Positions 16,031 to 26,303 of a stretch of DNA of 64,000 bases are shown piece by piece. Source of the stretch: Ochrobactrum teleogrylli. Lineage in GTDB: Bacteria; Pseudomonadota; Alphaproteobacteria; Rhizobiales; Rhizobiaceae. The stretch lies in the NCBI RefSeq assembly GCF_006376685.1, contig NZ_VEWL01000001.1, forward strand, positions 845,450-909,449. Reading direction: 5' to 3'. Position 1 is the stretch's first letter; the number at the start of each line of letters is the position of its first letter. Below the pieces are notes generated by a model that was not told the origin of the DNA, did no database searches, and worked only from the letters and a program-made list of their open reading frames with translations. The position numbers were made by a program, and so were the translations under genes.

Positions 16031-16060
16031 TATTCCGTTTTGGTATCCCAAAATGGAATA
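16031..16060. promoter_or_regulatory. 30 bp palindrome, probable GntR operator
   Basis: Arms tattccgttttggta and tcccaaaatggaata are inverted repeats with few mismatches. It lies between the divergent GntR and MFS genes, 47 bp before the MFS start, well placed to control it. Confidence 0.75.
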
Positions 16061-16106
16061 CAATACAATCCCATTCAAGCATCCGCATTCATTCGCAGGA
16101 CAGGAC

Positions 16107-17390
16107 ATGAGTACGACCCAAGCTGCCGCCAGGGACGCCGCCGCTTTAGACGGCACCACTGGCCCTTTGGCTGGCCCGAAACAGGCTGAGGAAAACCACG
16201 AGCGCTACTGGAAACAGAACCTCCTCATTTGCCTCATCGGTTCGTTCACCACGCTTGTGGCCATGTCGCTTCTGCTTCCGTTCCTGCCGCTTTATGTGGA
16301 GCAGCTTGGCGTGTCCGACCATGCGGCCATCGTGCAATGGTCCGGCATCGCCTATGGCGCAACCTTTCTCGCCGCCGCCTTCGTCGCGCCGCTCTGGGGC
16401 AAGCTTGGCGACCGCTATGGTCGCAAGCTGATGCTGATCCGCGCCAGTCTCGGCATGGCCATCGCCATGTCGCTGATCGGCATGGTAACGAGCGTCTGGC
16501 AGCTGGTCGCGCTACGCCTGTTCGTCGGCATTGCGGGCGGTTATTCCTCCGGCTCAATGATCCTCGTCGCGACGCAGACCCCGAAAGACAAGACCGGCTG
16601 GGCGCTGGGCGCGCTTTCGGCGGGCATCATGGCGGGCAATCTGGCCGGGCCGCTGCTCGGCGGCGCTTTGCCGCCGTTGATCGGCATTCGCGCCACTTTC
16701 TGGCTGGCGGGCGGTGTGATCTTCCTGACTTTCCTCGCCACAACTTTCCTGATCCGCGAAGAGCGCAAGCCGCCGAAACCGACCAAGGAACAGAAGGCGG
16801 AATCCATCTGGGCAGCGATCCCCGACAAAAAGCCTGTCCTGGCCATGCTGGTGACGGGCATGCTGCTGCTGTTCGCCAATATGTCGATCGAACCGATCAT
16901 CACTGTCTATGTCATACAACTGATGGACGACCAGACCAAGGTTACGCTGATTTCCGGCGTCGTGATGGCGGCGGCAGCCTTGGGCAGCATCCTGTCCTCA
17001 TCGCGCCTCGGACGACTGGCCGACCGCATCGGGCACAGATATGTCATCATCGGTGCGCTGGCGATTTCCGCATTGTTGCTGATCCCGCAGGCATTCGTCA
17101 CACAAGCCTGGCAACTGATCGGCTTGCGCTTTCTGATGGGCCTGGCGCTGGGCGGCCTCCTGCCCTGCATCACCAGCGTCATCCGGCACAATGTGCCGGA
17201 CCGGGTTGCTGGCGGCATACTCGGCTATTCGGTCTCGGCGCAATATGTCGGACAGGTCGCAGGCCCGGTGGCGGGCGGCTTTGTCGGCGGCCATTTCGGG
17301 ATGCGCGCCGTTTTTCTCGGCACCTGCCTGATGATGGCTTTCGGCGCGTTTTATAACTGGATCGTGCTGCGCCGCGCTTCACAGAACTGA
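16107..17390 (+). CDS. MFS transporter, 12-TM drug/proton antiporter type
   Basis: A 427-residue permease. The start at 16,107 (MSTTQAAARD) is preferred over one 41 codons upstream because the upstream frame overlaps the palindromic operator and has no ribosome binding site, while aggacagg precedes 16,107. TM1 begins at LLICLIGSFTTLVAMSLLLP, and loop 2-3 carries the MFS motif GKLGDRYGRKLML. A second copy of the motif occurs at GRLADRIGHRYVI. This pattern suggests the multidrug or sugar efflux (DHA1) group. The substrate is unknown; control by the divergent GntR regulator is likely. Confidence 0.88.
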   Translation: MSTTQAAARDAAALDGTTGPLAGPKQAEENHERYWKQNLLICLIGSFTTLVAMSLLLPFLPLYVEQLGVSDHAAIVQWSGIAYGATFLAAAFVAPLWGKLGDRYGRKLMLIRASLGMAIAMSLIGMVTSVWQLVALRLFVGIAGGYSSGSMILVATQTPKDKTGWALGALSAGIMAGNLAGPLLGGALPPLIGIRATFWLAGGVIFLTFLATTFLIREERKPPKPTKEQKAESIWAAIPDKKPVLAMLVTGMLLLFANMSIEPIITVYVIQLMDDQTKVTLISGVVMAAAALGSILSSSRLGRLADRIGHRYVIIGALAISALLLIPQAFVTQAWQLIGLRFLMGLALGGLLPCITSVIRHNVPDRVAGGILGYSVSAQYVGQVAGPVAGGFVGGHFGMRAVFLGTCLMMAFGAFYNWIVLRRASQN

Positions 17391-17405
17391 CGATGGAAAC
17401 GGCAG

Positions 17406-18155
17406 CTAAATAGAATAGCCGCCGTCGACACTCAGCGCCGTCCCCGTGACCATCGCGGCGGAGTCGGATGCGAGCCAAAGGGCAGCTTCGGCAACATCTT
17501 CCGGCGTCGAAAAGCGATCGAGCGGGATGGTTGCTTTCAAGGCTTCACGCGCTTGCGGCGTATCGTCTTCCAGAAACAGCTTCAGCGCTTCACTGTCGCT
17601 TTCCGCCGGGCAGATGCAATTGACGCGAATATTCTTGTTGGCCAGTTCCAGCGCCATCGCCTTGGTGGCGCTGATGATCCAGCCCTTGGACGCGCTATAC
17701 CAGACCAGCCCCTTGCGCGGGCGCAGCGCGGTCGCCGAAGCAGTGTTGATGATGACGCCGCCGCCCTGATGCTCCATGATCGGCACGACGATCTGCGTCG
17801 AATAATAAAGCGCCTTCATGTTGACGGCATGGATGAGATCGAAATTGTGCTCATCCACCTCGGTCAATGGCATGTTGCGATGCGTGAAACCGGCATTGTT
17901 GACCATGATGTCGATGCGCCCGAAGGCCTCGAAGGCCGCACGCGCCACGCGCTCCACATCGTCCTTGCGCGACACATCCGCCTGAACGGACAGCGCATTC
18001 TTGCCGATATGCGCCAGCTCGTCTTCCACGCGCTTCACATTCACGTCAGCCAGCACGACTTTCGCGCCTTCGGCTGCAAATCGGTGCGCCATGCCTGAAC
18101 CGAAACCCGATCCGGCACCGGTGATGATTGCGACCTTATCCTGCAGCGTCTTCAT
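17406..18155 (-). CDS. Short-chain dehydrogenase/reductase (SDR), FabG-like
   Basis: A 249-residue NAD(P)-dependent oxidoreductase. The start at 18,155 follows aaaggaga; the longer frame upstream has no such site. Cofactor motif GAGSGFGSGMAHRFA (TGxxxGxG), NNAG at the beta-4 strand, catalytic Ser in IINTASATALR, and the YxxxK motif YSASK are all visible, followed by VNCICPAESDSE. An Asp after the second beta strand (VVLADVN) favours NAD over NADP. Substrate not predictable. Confidence 0.9.
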   Translation of the reverse strand: MKTLQDKVAIITGAGSGFGSGMAHRFAAEGAKVVLADVNVKRVEDELAHIGKNALSVQADVSRKDDVERVARAAFEAFGRIDIMVNNAGFTHRNMPLTEVDEHNFDLIHAVNMKALYYSTQIVVPIMEHQGGGVIINTASATALRPRKGLVWYSASKGWIISATKAMALELANKNIRVNCICPAESDSEALKLFLEDDTPQAREALKATIPLDRFSTPEDVAEAALWLASDSAAMVTGTALSVDGGYSI

Positions 18156-18414
18156 GTCATTCTCCTTTGACAAAGCCGTTTCAGACTTTGTGTGCAAATC
18201 ACTTGAAACACGATTGTTGTTCAAATCTATGCCCGGGCCAAGGGGATAATGTCTACAGCATCACCACAGCCAGAAGCGGTTTCAAATTGAAATCTGTTTA
18301 TCTAAAACATCAATTTAATAAATCTATTTAACACTAAGTAGCCCCCGATATTCCGCAGTATCTGAAAGCCAACTTTATGATATTATTACATTGCCAATCA
18401 TAGGGATATTTAAA

Positions 18415-18630
18415 ATGAAACGTATTTTATTATTTATAACGTTTCTAGCGACGCCTGCCTTTGCTGACAGACCGTCGCTCCTGTTATGCCCCACTCAGCG
18501 TGAGCTCGTTTCAACATGCACGGACGTTGCAGAGAGTAGGTGCTCTACAGTACAGGATAAAGAAATACAATACAAATGTGAAATGAAAATATATTTAGAA
18601 TGCTTTGAACGATGTTTCAAACGAAAATAG
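18415..18630 (+). CDS. Small secreted six-cysteine protein
   Basis: A 71-residue product in an AT-rich islet. A canonical signal peptide, MKRILLFITFLATPAFA, is followed by an Ala-Asp cleavage site. The mature part of about 54 residues holds six cysteines spaced C-x9-C-x7-C-x11-C-x7-C-x3-C and ends in a basic CFKRK tail. An even number of cysteines in an exported peptide suggests three disulfides. The start at 18,415 is preferred over an ATG eight codons upstream because the signal peptide begins there. No family recognised; it stands alone. Confidence 0.6.
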   Translation: MKRILLFITFLATPAFADRPSLLLCPTQRELVSTCTDVAESRCSTVQDKEIQYKCEMKIYLECFERCFKRK

Positions 18631-19178
18631 AAATGTTAGATTATTAAATTTACAGATATTACTTGGAATATGAAGAAGAGAGAAATCTCCGATTCGTATT
18701 TACCCATCCGAAATTTGTAATACGTAACAGGCAATACATTGCCATAGCCAAAGCTCTACCAGATCGCGCTCTCCAGCCTTTGAAGATGGCGCTGCTATCT
18801 GTCGATTATCGCGTCTTTGGCATTCAAGCAGCCCCTCCTCCTGCACCCATCACGTTATTGAGATCGCCACCCCGCTTATCTTTTATCGATATCGGGCAAC
18901 ACAGCCATTGAATTTAAATCGATTAAATTATAAACAGGGTCCGCGCATATGGCACCCCTGTCATAGTAAGCTGTGATCGTTTGGTGGATTCGAGGTTTCG
19001 GTCATCTGAATGACCTCCGCGTTCAGTGATATAGAACCTGAAAACCCGACGAGAGTTTATTAAGTCTGTGGTGTCCTTTCGCTTCTGGAATTCGTCACGT
19101 AGGCTGCATCCCAAGCCATATGAATTTTAGAATCGAAGCATCAGACTGATTTGCGCGAACGAAAGAAGAGAGCGACAG
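18631..19178. other. ~550 bp intergenic region before zwf
   Basis: AT-rich at first, then mixed. Two weak reading frames (18,663-18,911 plus, 18,923-19,114 minus) lack family features and clear ribosome binding sites. The last part should carry the zwf promoter; aagaagagagcgac precedes the zwf ATG. Confidence 0.5.
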
Positions 19179-20654
19179 ATGACCAGCCAGACTATTCCGG
19201 TAGAGCCTTTCGACTGCATCGTTTTTGGCGGCTCGGGCGACCTAGCCGAACGCAAACTGATCCCGGCATTGTATCAGCGGCAGCGTGCAGGCCAGCTCTC
19301 CGACCCGACGCGCATTATCGGCGCTTCGCGCAGCCCCATGACCGATGAGGAATATCGGAAGTTTGCGCGCGATGCCATTCATGAGCACGTCAAGCCTGCC
19401 GAAATCGATGAAAAGCAGATCGAAGAATTTCTGACCCGTCTCAGCTATGTCGCTGTCGACGCCAAGTCCGAAGAGGGCTGGGATGCCCTCAAGACCCTGA
19501 TCGGCAAAAAGCCGGAAAAGATTCGCGCCTTTTATCTGGCGGTCAGCCCGACCCTGTTCGGCGATATCGCCACGCGCCTGAAGAGCCATGGCCTCATCAC
19601 CCGCGACACCCGCATCATCGTTGAAAAGCCGATTGGCCGCGATCTGGATTCGGCAATGGCGCTCAACGACACGCTGGGCAGCGTGTTCCGTGAAGACCAG
19701 ATTTTCCGTATCGACCACTATCTGGGCAAGGAAACGGTGCAGAACCTGATGGCGCTGCGCTTTGCCAATGCGCTTTATGAACCGCTTTGGAACTCAGCCC
19801 ATATCGACCATGTGCAGATCACCGTTGCCGAAGCCGTCGGCCTTGAAGGTCGCGCCGGTTATTACAACACGGCCGGCGCACTGCGCGACATGGTGCAGAA
19901 CCATATTCTCCAGCTGCTCTGCCTTGTGGCCATGGAACCGCCTTCGTCGATTGAAGCGGACGCGGTGCATGACGAAAAGGTCAAGGTGCTGCGCTCGCTC
20001 AAGCCCATCACCAATGCCAATGTCGAGGATGTGACCGTGCGTGGCCAGTATCGCGCGGGCGCTTCGGCGGGCGGAGCGGTACGCGGATATCTCGAAGACC
20101 TCGAAAGCGACACCAGCAACACGGAAACCTTCGTGGCGTTGAAGGCCGAAATTGCCAACTGGCGTTGGGCGGGCGTGCCGTTCTATCTGCGCACAGGCAA
20201 GCGTCTGGCGACCCGCGTTTCGGAAATCGTCGTGACCTTCAAGCCAATTCCGCATTCGATCTTCGGTGAAAGTGCTGGCAAGGTCATTGCCAATCAGCTC
20301 GTCATCCGCCTGCAGCCCGATGAAGGCGTCAAGCAGTGGCTGATGATCAAGGATCCGGGCCCGGGCGGCATGCGCCTGCGTCACGTTCCGCTCGATATGA
20401 GCTTTGCCGAATCCTTCAACGAGCGCAATCCGGACGCCTATGAACGGCTGATCATGGATGTGGTTCGCGGCAATCAGACCCTGTTCATGCGTCGCGACGA
20501 AGTCGAGGCCGCATGGCGCTGGGTCGATCCGATCCTTCAGGGATGGGAGTTGAACAGTCAGCCGGTCCAGGGTTACACCGCAGGAACGTGGGGGCCATCG
20601 TCGTCCATCGCATTGATCGAACGCGACGGTCGCACCTGGCACGAAACGTTATAA
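19179..20654 (+). CDS. zwf: Glucose-6-phosphate 1-dehydrogenase
   Basis: A 491-residue cytosolic enzyme that oxidises glucose-6-phosphate to 6-phosphogluconolactone. The N-terminal NADP motif is GGSGDLAERKLIPALYQ, and the active-site signature RIDHYLGKETVQNL is intact. Length is normal for the family. First gene of a zwf-pgl-edd operon, so it feeds the Entner-Doudoroff route and the pentose phosphate pathway. The pgl start follows 20 bp after the stop. Confidence 0.97.
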   Translation: MTSQTIPVEPFDCIVFGGSGDLAERKLIPALYQRQRAGQLSDPTRIIGASRSPMTDEEYRKFARDAIHEHVKPAEIDEKQIEEFLTRLSYVAVDAKSEEGWDALKTLIGKKPEKIRAFYLAVSPTLFGDIATRLKSHGLITRDTRIIVEKPIGRDLDSAMALNDTLGSVFREDQIFRIDHYLGKETVQNLMALRFANALYEPLWNSAHIDHVQITVAEAVGLEGRAGYYNTAGALRDMVQNHILQLLCLVAMEPPSSIEADAVHDEKVKVLRSLKPITNANVEDVTVRGQYRAGASAGGAVRGYLEDLESDTSNTETFVALKAEIANWRWAGVPFYLRTGKRLATRVSEIVVTFKPIPHSIFGESAGKVIANQLVIRLQPDEGVKQWLMIKDPGPGGMRLRHVPLDMSFAESFNERNPDAYERLIMDVVRGNQTLFMRRDEVEAAWRWVDPILQGWELNSQPVQGYTAGTWGPSSSIALIERDGRTWHETL

Positions 20655-20674
20655 AGGACCCTGAAAGGAACAGC

Positions 20675-21373
20675 ATGACCATCGAACGGCACGATTTCAC
20701 CAGCGGAACGGAACTGGCGCAAGCGCTCTCGGAGGCAATTGCAATCAAGCTGGCTGCCGCAATCGCTGAGCGGGGACAGGCGACGCTCGCCGTCTCCGGC
20801 GGCACCACGCCGCTGAGGCTGTTCGAAGTGCTGTCGCGCAAGATGATCGACTGGAACCTCGTCACGATCACCCTCGTTGACGAGCGTTTCGTGGCCACAG
20901 ACAGCGATCGTTCCAACGAAAAGCTGGTCCGCGACCATCTTTTGCGCGATCATGCGGGCGTGGCCAAATTCGTCGGCCTCTATAATCCGGCGGCGACGGC
21001 CGAAACGGCGGCGCTGGCCGCGGCCAGCCGCATCGACGCATTGCGCCGTCCCTTTGACGTGGTGGTGCTTGGCATGGGTAATGACGGTCATACCGCTTCA
21101 TTCTTCCCCAATGCCGACCGGCTCGATCAGGCGATCGACCCGGCAACGCGGGCGCTCGTTCTGCCAATCCATGCCGAAGGTGCTGGTGAAAAGCGCCTGA
21201 CGCTGACCCTGCCACTGGTTGCAGAGGCCGACATGCTGGTGCTGCACATCGAAGGCGCGGCCAAGCAGGCGACGCTGGAAAAGGCGCTGTCCGGCGACGA
21301 CGAACATGAAATGCCGGTACGGGCGGTTTTCCACCATGCCCGCACCCCCATCCAGCTTTACTGGACCAGTTAA
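20675..21373 (+). CDS. pgl: 6-Phosphogluconolactonase
   Basis: A 232-residue enzyme hydrolysing 6-phosphogluconolactone. ATG at 20,675 is preceded by gaaagga; the frame upstream belongs to the end of zwf read in another phase. Family motifs are [35 protein letters not shown] and [14 protein letters not shown]. It sits between zwf and edd, catalysing the middle step of the same pathway. Confidence 0.96.
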   Translation: MTIERHDFTSGTELAQALSEAIAIKLAAAIAERGQATLAVSGGTTPLRLFEVLSRKMIDWNLVTITLVDERFVATDSDRSNEKLVRDHLLRDHAGVAKFVGLYNPAATAETAALAAASRIDALRRPFDVVVLGMGNDGHTASFFPNADRLDQAIDPATRALVLPIHAEGAGEKRLTLTLPLVAEADMLVLHIEGAAKQATLEKALSGDDEHEMPVRAVFHHARTPIQLYWTS

Positions 21374-21407
21374 TTCTATTCAGGCCAGATTGGCACAGGT
21401 GATACCC

Positions 21408-23231
21408 ATGCCCATGCAATCCGCTCACAAACGCATTCAGGAAATCACCGCGCGCATTCGCGAACGCTCCAAACCGACCCGCGAGGCCTATATTGGCCGC
21501 GTGCGCGAGGCGGCGTTGAAAAAACCGAACCGAACGGTTCTGGCCTGCGCCAATCTGGCTCATGGTTTTGCGGCCTGCGGGCCGCATGACAAGGCGGCGT
21601 TGACTGGCGACGAAGTGCTCAATCTGGGTATCATCACCGCCTATAACGACATGCTCTCGGCGCATCAGCCGTTCGAAACCTTCCCGCAGCTGATCAAGCA
21701 GGCGGCCCGCGATGCGGGCGGCGTGGCGCAGGTGGCGGGCGGCGTACCTGCCATGTGCGATGGTGTCACCCAAGGTTTCGCGGGGATGGAACTGTCGCTT
21801 TTCTCGCGTGAAGTCATTGCCATGGCAGCAGCTGTCGGCCTGTCGCACGACATGTTCGATGCCGCCGTTTATCTTGGCGTCTGCGACAAGATCGTGCCGG
21901 GCCTCATCATTGGCGCGCTGACTTTCGGGCACCTGCCTGCGGTCTTCGTTCCTGCCGGTCCAATGACCAGCGGCCTGCCGAATGACGAGAAGGCCAAGAC
22001 CCGCCAGCTTTATGCCGAAGGCAAGGTCGGGCGCGCGGAACTGCTGGAATCGGAATCGAAGTCCTATCACGGTCCCGGCACCTGCACCTTCTACGGCACG
22101 GCTAATTCCAACCAGATGCTGATGGAAATCATGGGCCTGCATCTGCCGGGCGCATCCTTCATCAATCCGGGCACGCCGCTGCGCGACGCGCTGACACGTG
22201 AAGCCGCCAGGCGCGCGCTCGCCATCACCGCCTGCGGCAATGAATATACGCCTGTCGGCGAAATGCTGGACGAACGTTCTTTCGTCAATGGCATCATTGG
22301 CCTCAATGCCACCGGCGGTTCGACCAACCATACGATCCATCTGATCGCGATGGCGGCGGCGGCGGGCATCAAGCTGACCTGGCACGATATTTCCGAGATT
22401 TCGGACGTGGTGCCGCTGCTCGCCCGCGTCTATCCGAACGGTCTTGCCGATGTGAACCATTTCCATGCCGCAGGCGGCATGGGCTTCCTCATCCGCGAGC
22501 TTCTGGACGGCGGCATCCTTCATGAAGATGTGCGCACCGTTTGGGGCGAGGGTTTGCGTCCTTACGCCATTGAGCCGAAGCTCGGTGCCGATGGCACGGT
22601 TCTGCGCGAACCCGTCCCCGAAAAGAGCGGCGACGACAAGGTACTGGCGAAAATCCATGCGCCTTTCCAGCCGAGCGGCGGTATCAAGGTTCTGACCGGC
22701 AATATCGGCAATGCCATCATCAAGGTTTCCGCCGTGAAGCCGGAACGCCATGTGATCGAAGCGCCCGCCAAGGTCTTCAACGATCAGGCCGAATTGCAGG
22801 CTGCCTTCAAGGCGGGCGACCTGACCGGCGATTTCATTGCGGTGGTTCGCTATCAGGGACCGAAGGCCAATGGCATGCCGGAACTGCACAAGCTGATGAC
22901 CGTTCTCGGCATCTTGCAGGATCGCGGCCAGCGCGTGGCGCTTGTCACCGATGGTCGCTTGTCGGGTGCATCGGGCAAGGTGCCGTCCGCAATCCACGTC
23001 ACGCCGGAAGCACTCGATGGCGGCGCTATCGGCAAAATCCGCAACGGCGATGTTGTCCGCCTGGATGCCGTCAATGGTACGCTGGAAGTTTTGATCAATC
23101 ACGCGACATTCGACGCCCGGCTGGAAGAACGCCCCGACCTTTCCGCCAACGAACATGGCATGGGGCGTGAATTGTTCCGCGCCTTCCGGCAGATTGCCGG
23201 GCGGGCCGATGAAGGCGCTTCGGTGTTCTGA
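21408..23231 (+). CDS. edd: Phosphogluconate dehydratase (Entner-Doudoroff)
   Basis: A 607-residue iron-sulfur dehydratase converting 6-phosphogluconate to KDPG. The start at 21,408 (MPMQSAHKR) gives the usual length. Cluster and active-site segments are visible: [37 protein letters not shown], and [16 protein letters not shown] near the C terminus. It ends in a strong terminator. The KDPG aldolase gene (eda) is not next to it in this window. Confidence 0.97.
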   Translation: MPMQSAHKRIQEITARIRERSKPTREAYIGRVREAALKKPNRTVLACANLAHGFAACGPHDKAALTGDEVLNLGIITAYNDMLSAHQPFETFPQLIKQAARDAGGVAQVAGGVPAMCDGVTQGFAGMELSLFSREVIAMAAAVGLSHDMFDAAVYLGVCDKIVPGLIIGALTFGHLPAVFVPAGPMTSGLPNDEKAKTRQLYAEGKVGRAELLESESKSYHGPGTCTFYGTANSNQMLMEIMGLHLPGASFINPGTPLRDALTREAARRALAITACGNEYTPVGEMLDERSFVNGIIGLNATGGSTNHTIHLIAMAAAAGIKLTWHDISEISDVVPLLARVYPNGLADVNHFHAAGGMGFLIRELLDGGILHEDVRTVWGEGLRPYAIEPKLGADGTVLREPVPEKSGDDKVLAKIHAPFQPSGGIKVLTGNIGNAIIKVSAVKPERHVIEAPAKVFNDQAELQAAFKAGDLTGDFIAVVRYQGPKANGMPELHKLMTVLGILQDRGQRVALVTDGRLSGASGKVPSAIHVTPEALDGGAIGKIRNGDVVRLDAVNGTLEVLINHATFDARLEERPDLSANEHGMGRELFRAFRQIAGRADEGASVF

Positions 23232-23238
23232 AGCAATT

Positions 23239-23275
23239 AAGGCAAAGCGGGTTTTGCACCGCTTTGCCTTTCAAA
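23239..23275 (+). terminator. Terminator of zwf-pgl-edd
   Basis: Stem aaggcaaagcgg / ccgctttgcctt with an eight-base loop (gttttgca), just after the edd stop. It faces the folD terminus and may serve both strands. Confidence 0.8.
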
Positions 23276-23322
23276 TCGCATCAAATTGCGGGAACGAGGC
23301 GCGAAAACGCCTCTCAATTATG

Positions 23323-24222
23323 TCAAAAAACGGGCTTTTTTACGCCAGCACTGCGGCAGGCCGCCGTCAGCGTGTTGGCCATCAGCATGGCGATGGTCAT
23401 TGGGCCGACGCCGCCCGGAACCGGCGTGATTGCGCCTGCAACTTTTTCTGCATCCGTAAAATCGACATCGCCGACAAGACGGGTTTTGCCCTCGCCTCTT
23501 TCCGGTGCCGGGATGCGGTTGATACCGACATCGATCACCGTCGCGCCGGGCTTGACCCAATCGCCCTTGACCATCTGCGGACGGCCAACGGCTGCAACCA
23601 GAATATCCGCCGTGCGTGCAATCGCCGGCAGGTCCTTGGTGCGGCTATGAGCAACCGTGACCGTTGCATTGGCGGCGAGCAGCAGATTGAACATCGGCTT
23701 GCCGACAATATTGGAGCGACCGATCACCACGGCATTGAGGCCGGAAAGATCGCGTCCGTGAACGCGCTCGATCATGATCATCGCCCCGGCTGGTGTGCAG
23801 GGCACGAACGCCGTATCGACCTCGCCAGTGCCGAGCTTGCCGACATTGATGAAGTGGAAGCCATCCACGTCCTTGTCAGGCGAAATGGTCTGGATGACGC
23901 GGCCTGAATCAATGTGTTTCGGCAGCGGCAGCTGCACCAGAATGCCGTGAATCGCCGGATCGTTATTGAGGCTTTCGATCAGGTCGAGAAGCTCCTGCTC
24001 AGAGGCGGTGTCCGGCAGATCGTGCTGGATGGAATGGAAGCCGCATTCCTTGGCCTTGCGGCCCTTGGAGGCGACATAGACCTGGCTCGCCGGGTCTTCA
24101 CCCACGATCACCACGGCAATACCGGGAACCACGCCGGTCGCTGCAACGAGCTTTTCGGTTTCGGTCTTCACCGTGGAAACCACATCCTCGGCGAGCTTCT
24201 TGCCATCGATCAACTGGGCCAT
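23323..24222 (-). CDS. folD: Methylene-THF dehydrogenase / methenyl-THF cyclohydrolase
   Basis: A 299-residue bifunctional enzyme of one-carbon metabolism. Conserved blocks: [13 protein letters not shown] with the catalytic Lys, [20 protein letters not shown], the Rossmann segment [12 protein letters not shown], and [12 protein letters not shown] near the C terminus. Length is normal. Monocistronic, convergent with edd. Confidence 0.97.
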   Translation of the reverse strand: MAQLIDGKKLAEDVVSTVKTETEKLVAATGVVPGIAVVIVGEDPASQVYVASKGRKAKECGFHSIQHDLPDTASEQELLDLIESLNNDPAIHGILVQLPLPKHIDSGRVIQTISPDKDVDGFHFINVGKLGTGEVDTAFVPCTPAGAMIMIERVHGRDLSGLNAVVIGRSNIVGKPMFNLLLAANATVTVAHSRTKDLPAIARTADILVAAVGRPQMVKGDWVKPGATVIDVGINRIPAPERGEGKTRLVGDVDFTDAEKVAGAITPVPGGVGPMTIAMLMANTLTAACRSAGVKKPVF

Positions 24223-24391
24223 AGCGAGCGCTTCTTTCTTTTCGAAATATCGGCTTTGCGAAATAACGGAGCGGAATGTCTGGGAGATACATCACATCCG
24301 TCGGGCATACATGCCAATAAGCGTCATGACGCCCGATGACAATTACCGAATACGCGACAAAGGCGAAAATCAGGGCAGGATTTCAGAAGTT

Positions 24392-26125
24392 TCAGAACCG
24401 GACGCCACGGTTTGCGCGCACGTCGTCGATGGTGCGCTGCAATTCATCCGCTTCTGCGGCTGTATGGGCGCGATTGTTTTCGACTTCCCAGCGCTCGTTC
24501 GCTTCTCGAATGACGGCGGCAAGCCGCGTTTCGCCATAGGTCTCAAGCACGTCGTCGACTTCCGGCTCCTCCCGCCCCCGCTTTTCTGCAACGGGCGCGT
24601 GCTTGTTTCCGAACAGGCACGAAAACAGACCAAGCCAGAGGCCGCCGAGCAGTCCGGCCAGAACCGAAGTCTGCAAGGACACGCCGCGCCAGCCGTATGA
24701 ATCCTTGGCGGGCGGAACAAGGCGCACCGCGGCACCCGTCGCCGACAGGGTGCTCATGTCGCCTTGCGCCGCGCGCATTTGCGCATCTTCATAAAGCGCC
24801 TGCCGCGCCGCCAGATCGCGCTGCATCGCTTGCAGACGATTGCGGTCTTCATCGCTAGCTGGAGGCGCATTCAGCCCGGTCATGGCCGATGCCGCCTTCT
24901 GCTCGTTTTCAACGGCTTTGCGCAAATCTGCCTGAATCAGACTGCGCTGATTGGCGATTTCCGTATCGATTTCAGTGGCAAGGCTTTTGGCCGCTTCGCT
25001 TTGCCCGGCTGCGCGATATTGTTCGACCAGCCGGCCCAGCGCGCCGGAACGCATATCTTCCGGCAGGCCATCCCGCAACAGGCTTTCCGCCGTCATGCTG
25101 CTCAAGCGGCCAGCCTCGGCGCCAATCCGCGCCGTTTCGGCCTTGGCCTCGGCAAAGGCCTTTTCAAGCGCCGCCTGGTCGCCGTCGCCGAAATTCCGGC
25201 TGGCGCGGAACGCTTCAACCGCCGCCTTAACCGCAGTCGCATCAGCTTCCAGAGCCTGCAATCGCTCGGGCAGACCGGCATCCGGCGCGCCCGTGCTGCC
25301 CGTCAGCTGGTCACGGAAGGCCTGTGTCACCGCATTGGCAACCGCCACTGCTGTTTCCGGCTTCGCGGCCTTCACCTCGACCGTGACGATGCCGCTATCG
25401 AGCGCCTGCGAAAATTCCAGATGCGGGCGCAGAATGGCCGCACCCGTTTGCGCGGCCTGTGCTGCGGGCGCAGCCTCGCCTTCGGCTGTGGTGAACCGGG
25501 CAAGGGTTTGCCGCAGTTGATCGAGAAGCGGCGGCGGCCCGAAATCTCGTGGCGACTGGATATGCGCCAGTTGCGCGGCGCGGTTCAGCACCGCTTCGGA
25601 TGCAATCTCGCTGCGACGTTCGGAAGGAAACACCTGCATGGATGTCGATACGCGATAATGTTGTGGCTCCAGCATGGCATAACCAAGCCCAAGCAAACCG
25701 CCCAGCACGGTAAAACCCACGATGCGACCCCAGCGCAAGCGCCAACGCCTGCGCGGTTTGGCGGGCGGTGTATCAGCGGTCGGAGCGACAGCGGCGGGCG
25801 CTATTGGCATCGGCAGCTTTGGCGCTTCCTCCGGTTCAAGCCGGGACTGCAATTCGGCCCTGATCGCGCTCATGCGCTGGCGCATATCGGCGGCAGGATC
25901 ATGGACCGCCGAAGGGGCAGCCGGTTCGCCGTCCAGCATTTCCTGCTTGCGGCGCAAAAGTTCCTCACGCCGCCTTCGATGCTCGCGCTCGGCCAGCAAT
26001 TCCTCGGCCAGTTCGGCAGTGGTCTTGGTCGGCCCTACATCCGGTGTCCTGGCCAGAAACTCGGGAGCATAAGCCAATAAGGGGCGCGCGGCAGCAGCTT
26101 GTCCCTTGTTCTTTTGCTCAACCAT
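24392..26125 (-). CDS. Wzz/GumC-like polysaccharide chain-length determinant protein
   Basis: About 577 residues from the start at 26,125 (MVEQKNKGQ); an upstream in-frame ATG adds a hydrophobic, methionine-rich stretch that is probably not translated. A long charged N-terminal cytoplasmic part (AELAEELLAEREHRRRREEL) precedes TM1 (WGRIVGFTVLGGLLGLGYAM, around residue 140). Then come a Wzz-type periplasmic region with QHYRVSTSMQVFP and long coiled coils, and TM2 (SVLAGLLGGLWLGLFSC) near the C terminus. It lacks a tyrosine-kinase domain. The role in surface polysaccharide length is inferred, and no other polysaccharide genes are nearby. Confidence 0.75.
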   Translation of the reverse strand: MVEQKNKGQAAAARPLLAYAPEFLARTPDVGPTKTTAELAEELLAEREHRRRREELLRRKQEMLDGEPAAPSAVHDPAADMRQRMSAIRAELQSRLEPEEAPKLPMPIAPAAVAPTADTPPAKPRRRWRLRWGRIVGFTVLGGLLGLGYAMLEPQHYRVSTSMQVFPSERRSEIASEAVLNRAAQLAHIQSPRDFGPPPLLDQLRQTLARFTTAEGEAAPAAQAAQTGAAILRPHLEFSQALDSGIVTVEVKAAKPETAVAVANAVTQAFRDQLTGSTGAPDAGLPERLQALEADATAVKAAVEAFRASRNFGDGDQAALEKAFAEAKAETARIGAEAGRLSSMTAESLLRDGLPEDMRSGALGRLVEQYRAAGQSEAAKSLATEIDTEIANQRSLIQADLRKAVENEQKAASAMTGLNAPPASDEDRNRLQAMQRDLAARQALYEDAQMRAAQGDMSTLSATGAAVRLVPPAKDSYGWRGVSLQTSVLAGLLGGLWLGLFSCLFGNKHAPVAEKRGREEPEVDDVLETYGETRLAAVIREANERWEVENNRAHTAAEADELQRTIDDVRANRGVRF

Positions 26126-26303
26126 CGCTTTTTCCCGATGCCTATCCAAGCCCATTGACTGGCCCCTTTGCCCGGACCATCCACCCATGATCATGCCCAT
26201 ATCACAGACCATGAGAATTATGGCATCCATCATGGCAAACAAACCGTTAAAATTGTAGTTTTCCATAATGATTCATATCGATGCGCAACTGGAGGAACCC
26301 TCG

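Noticed and set aside
18923..19114. Minus-strand 63-codon frame before zwf
   Set aside because: No start signal or family features; region more likely regulatory.
20868..23156. Minus-strand open frame of 762 codons
   Set aside because: Antisense to pgl and edd; low-complexity His/Arg/Gly-rich translation without domains.
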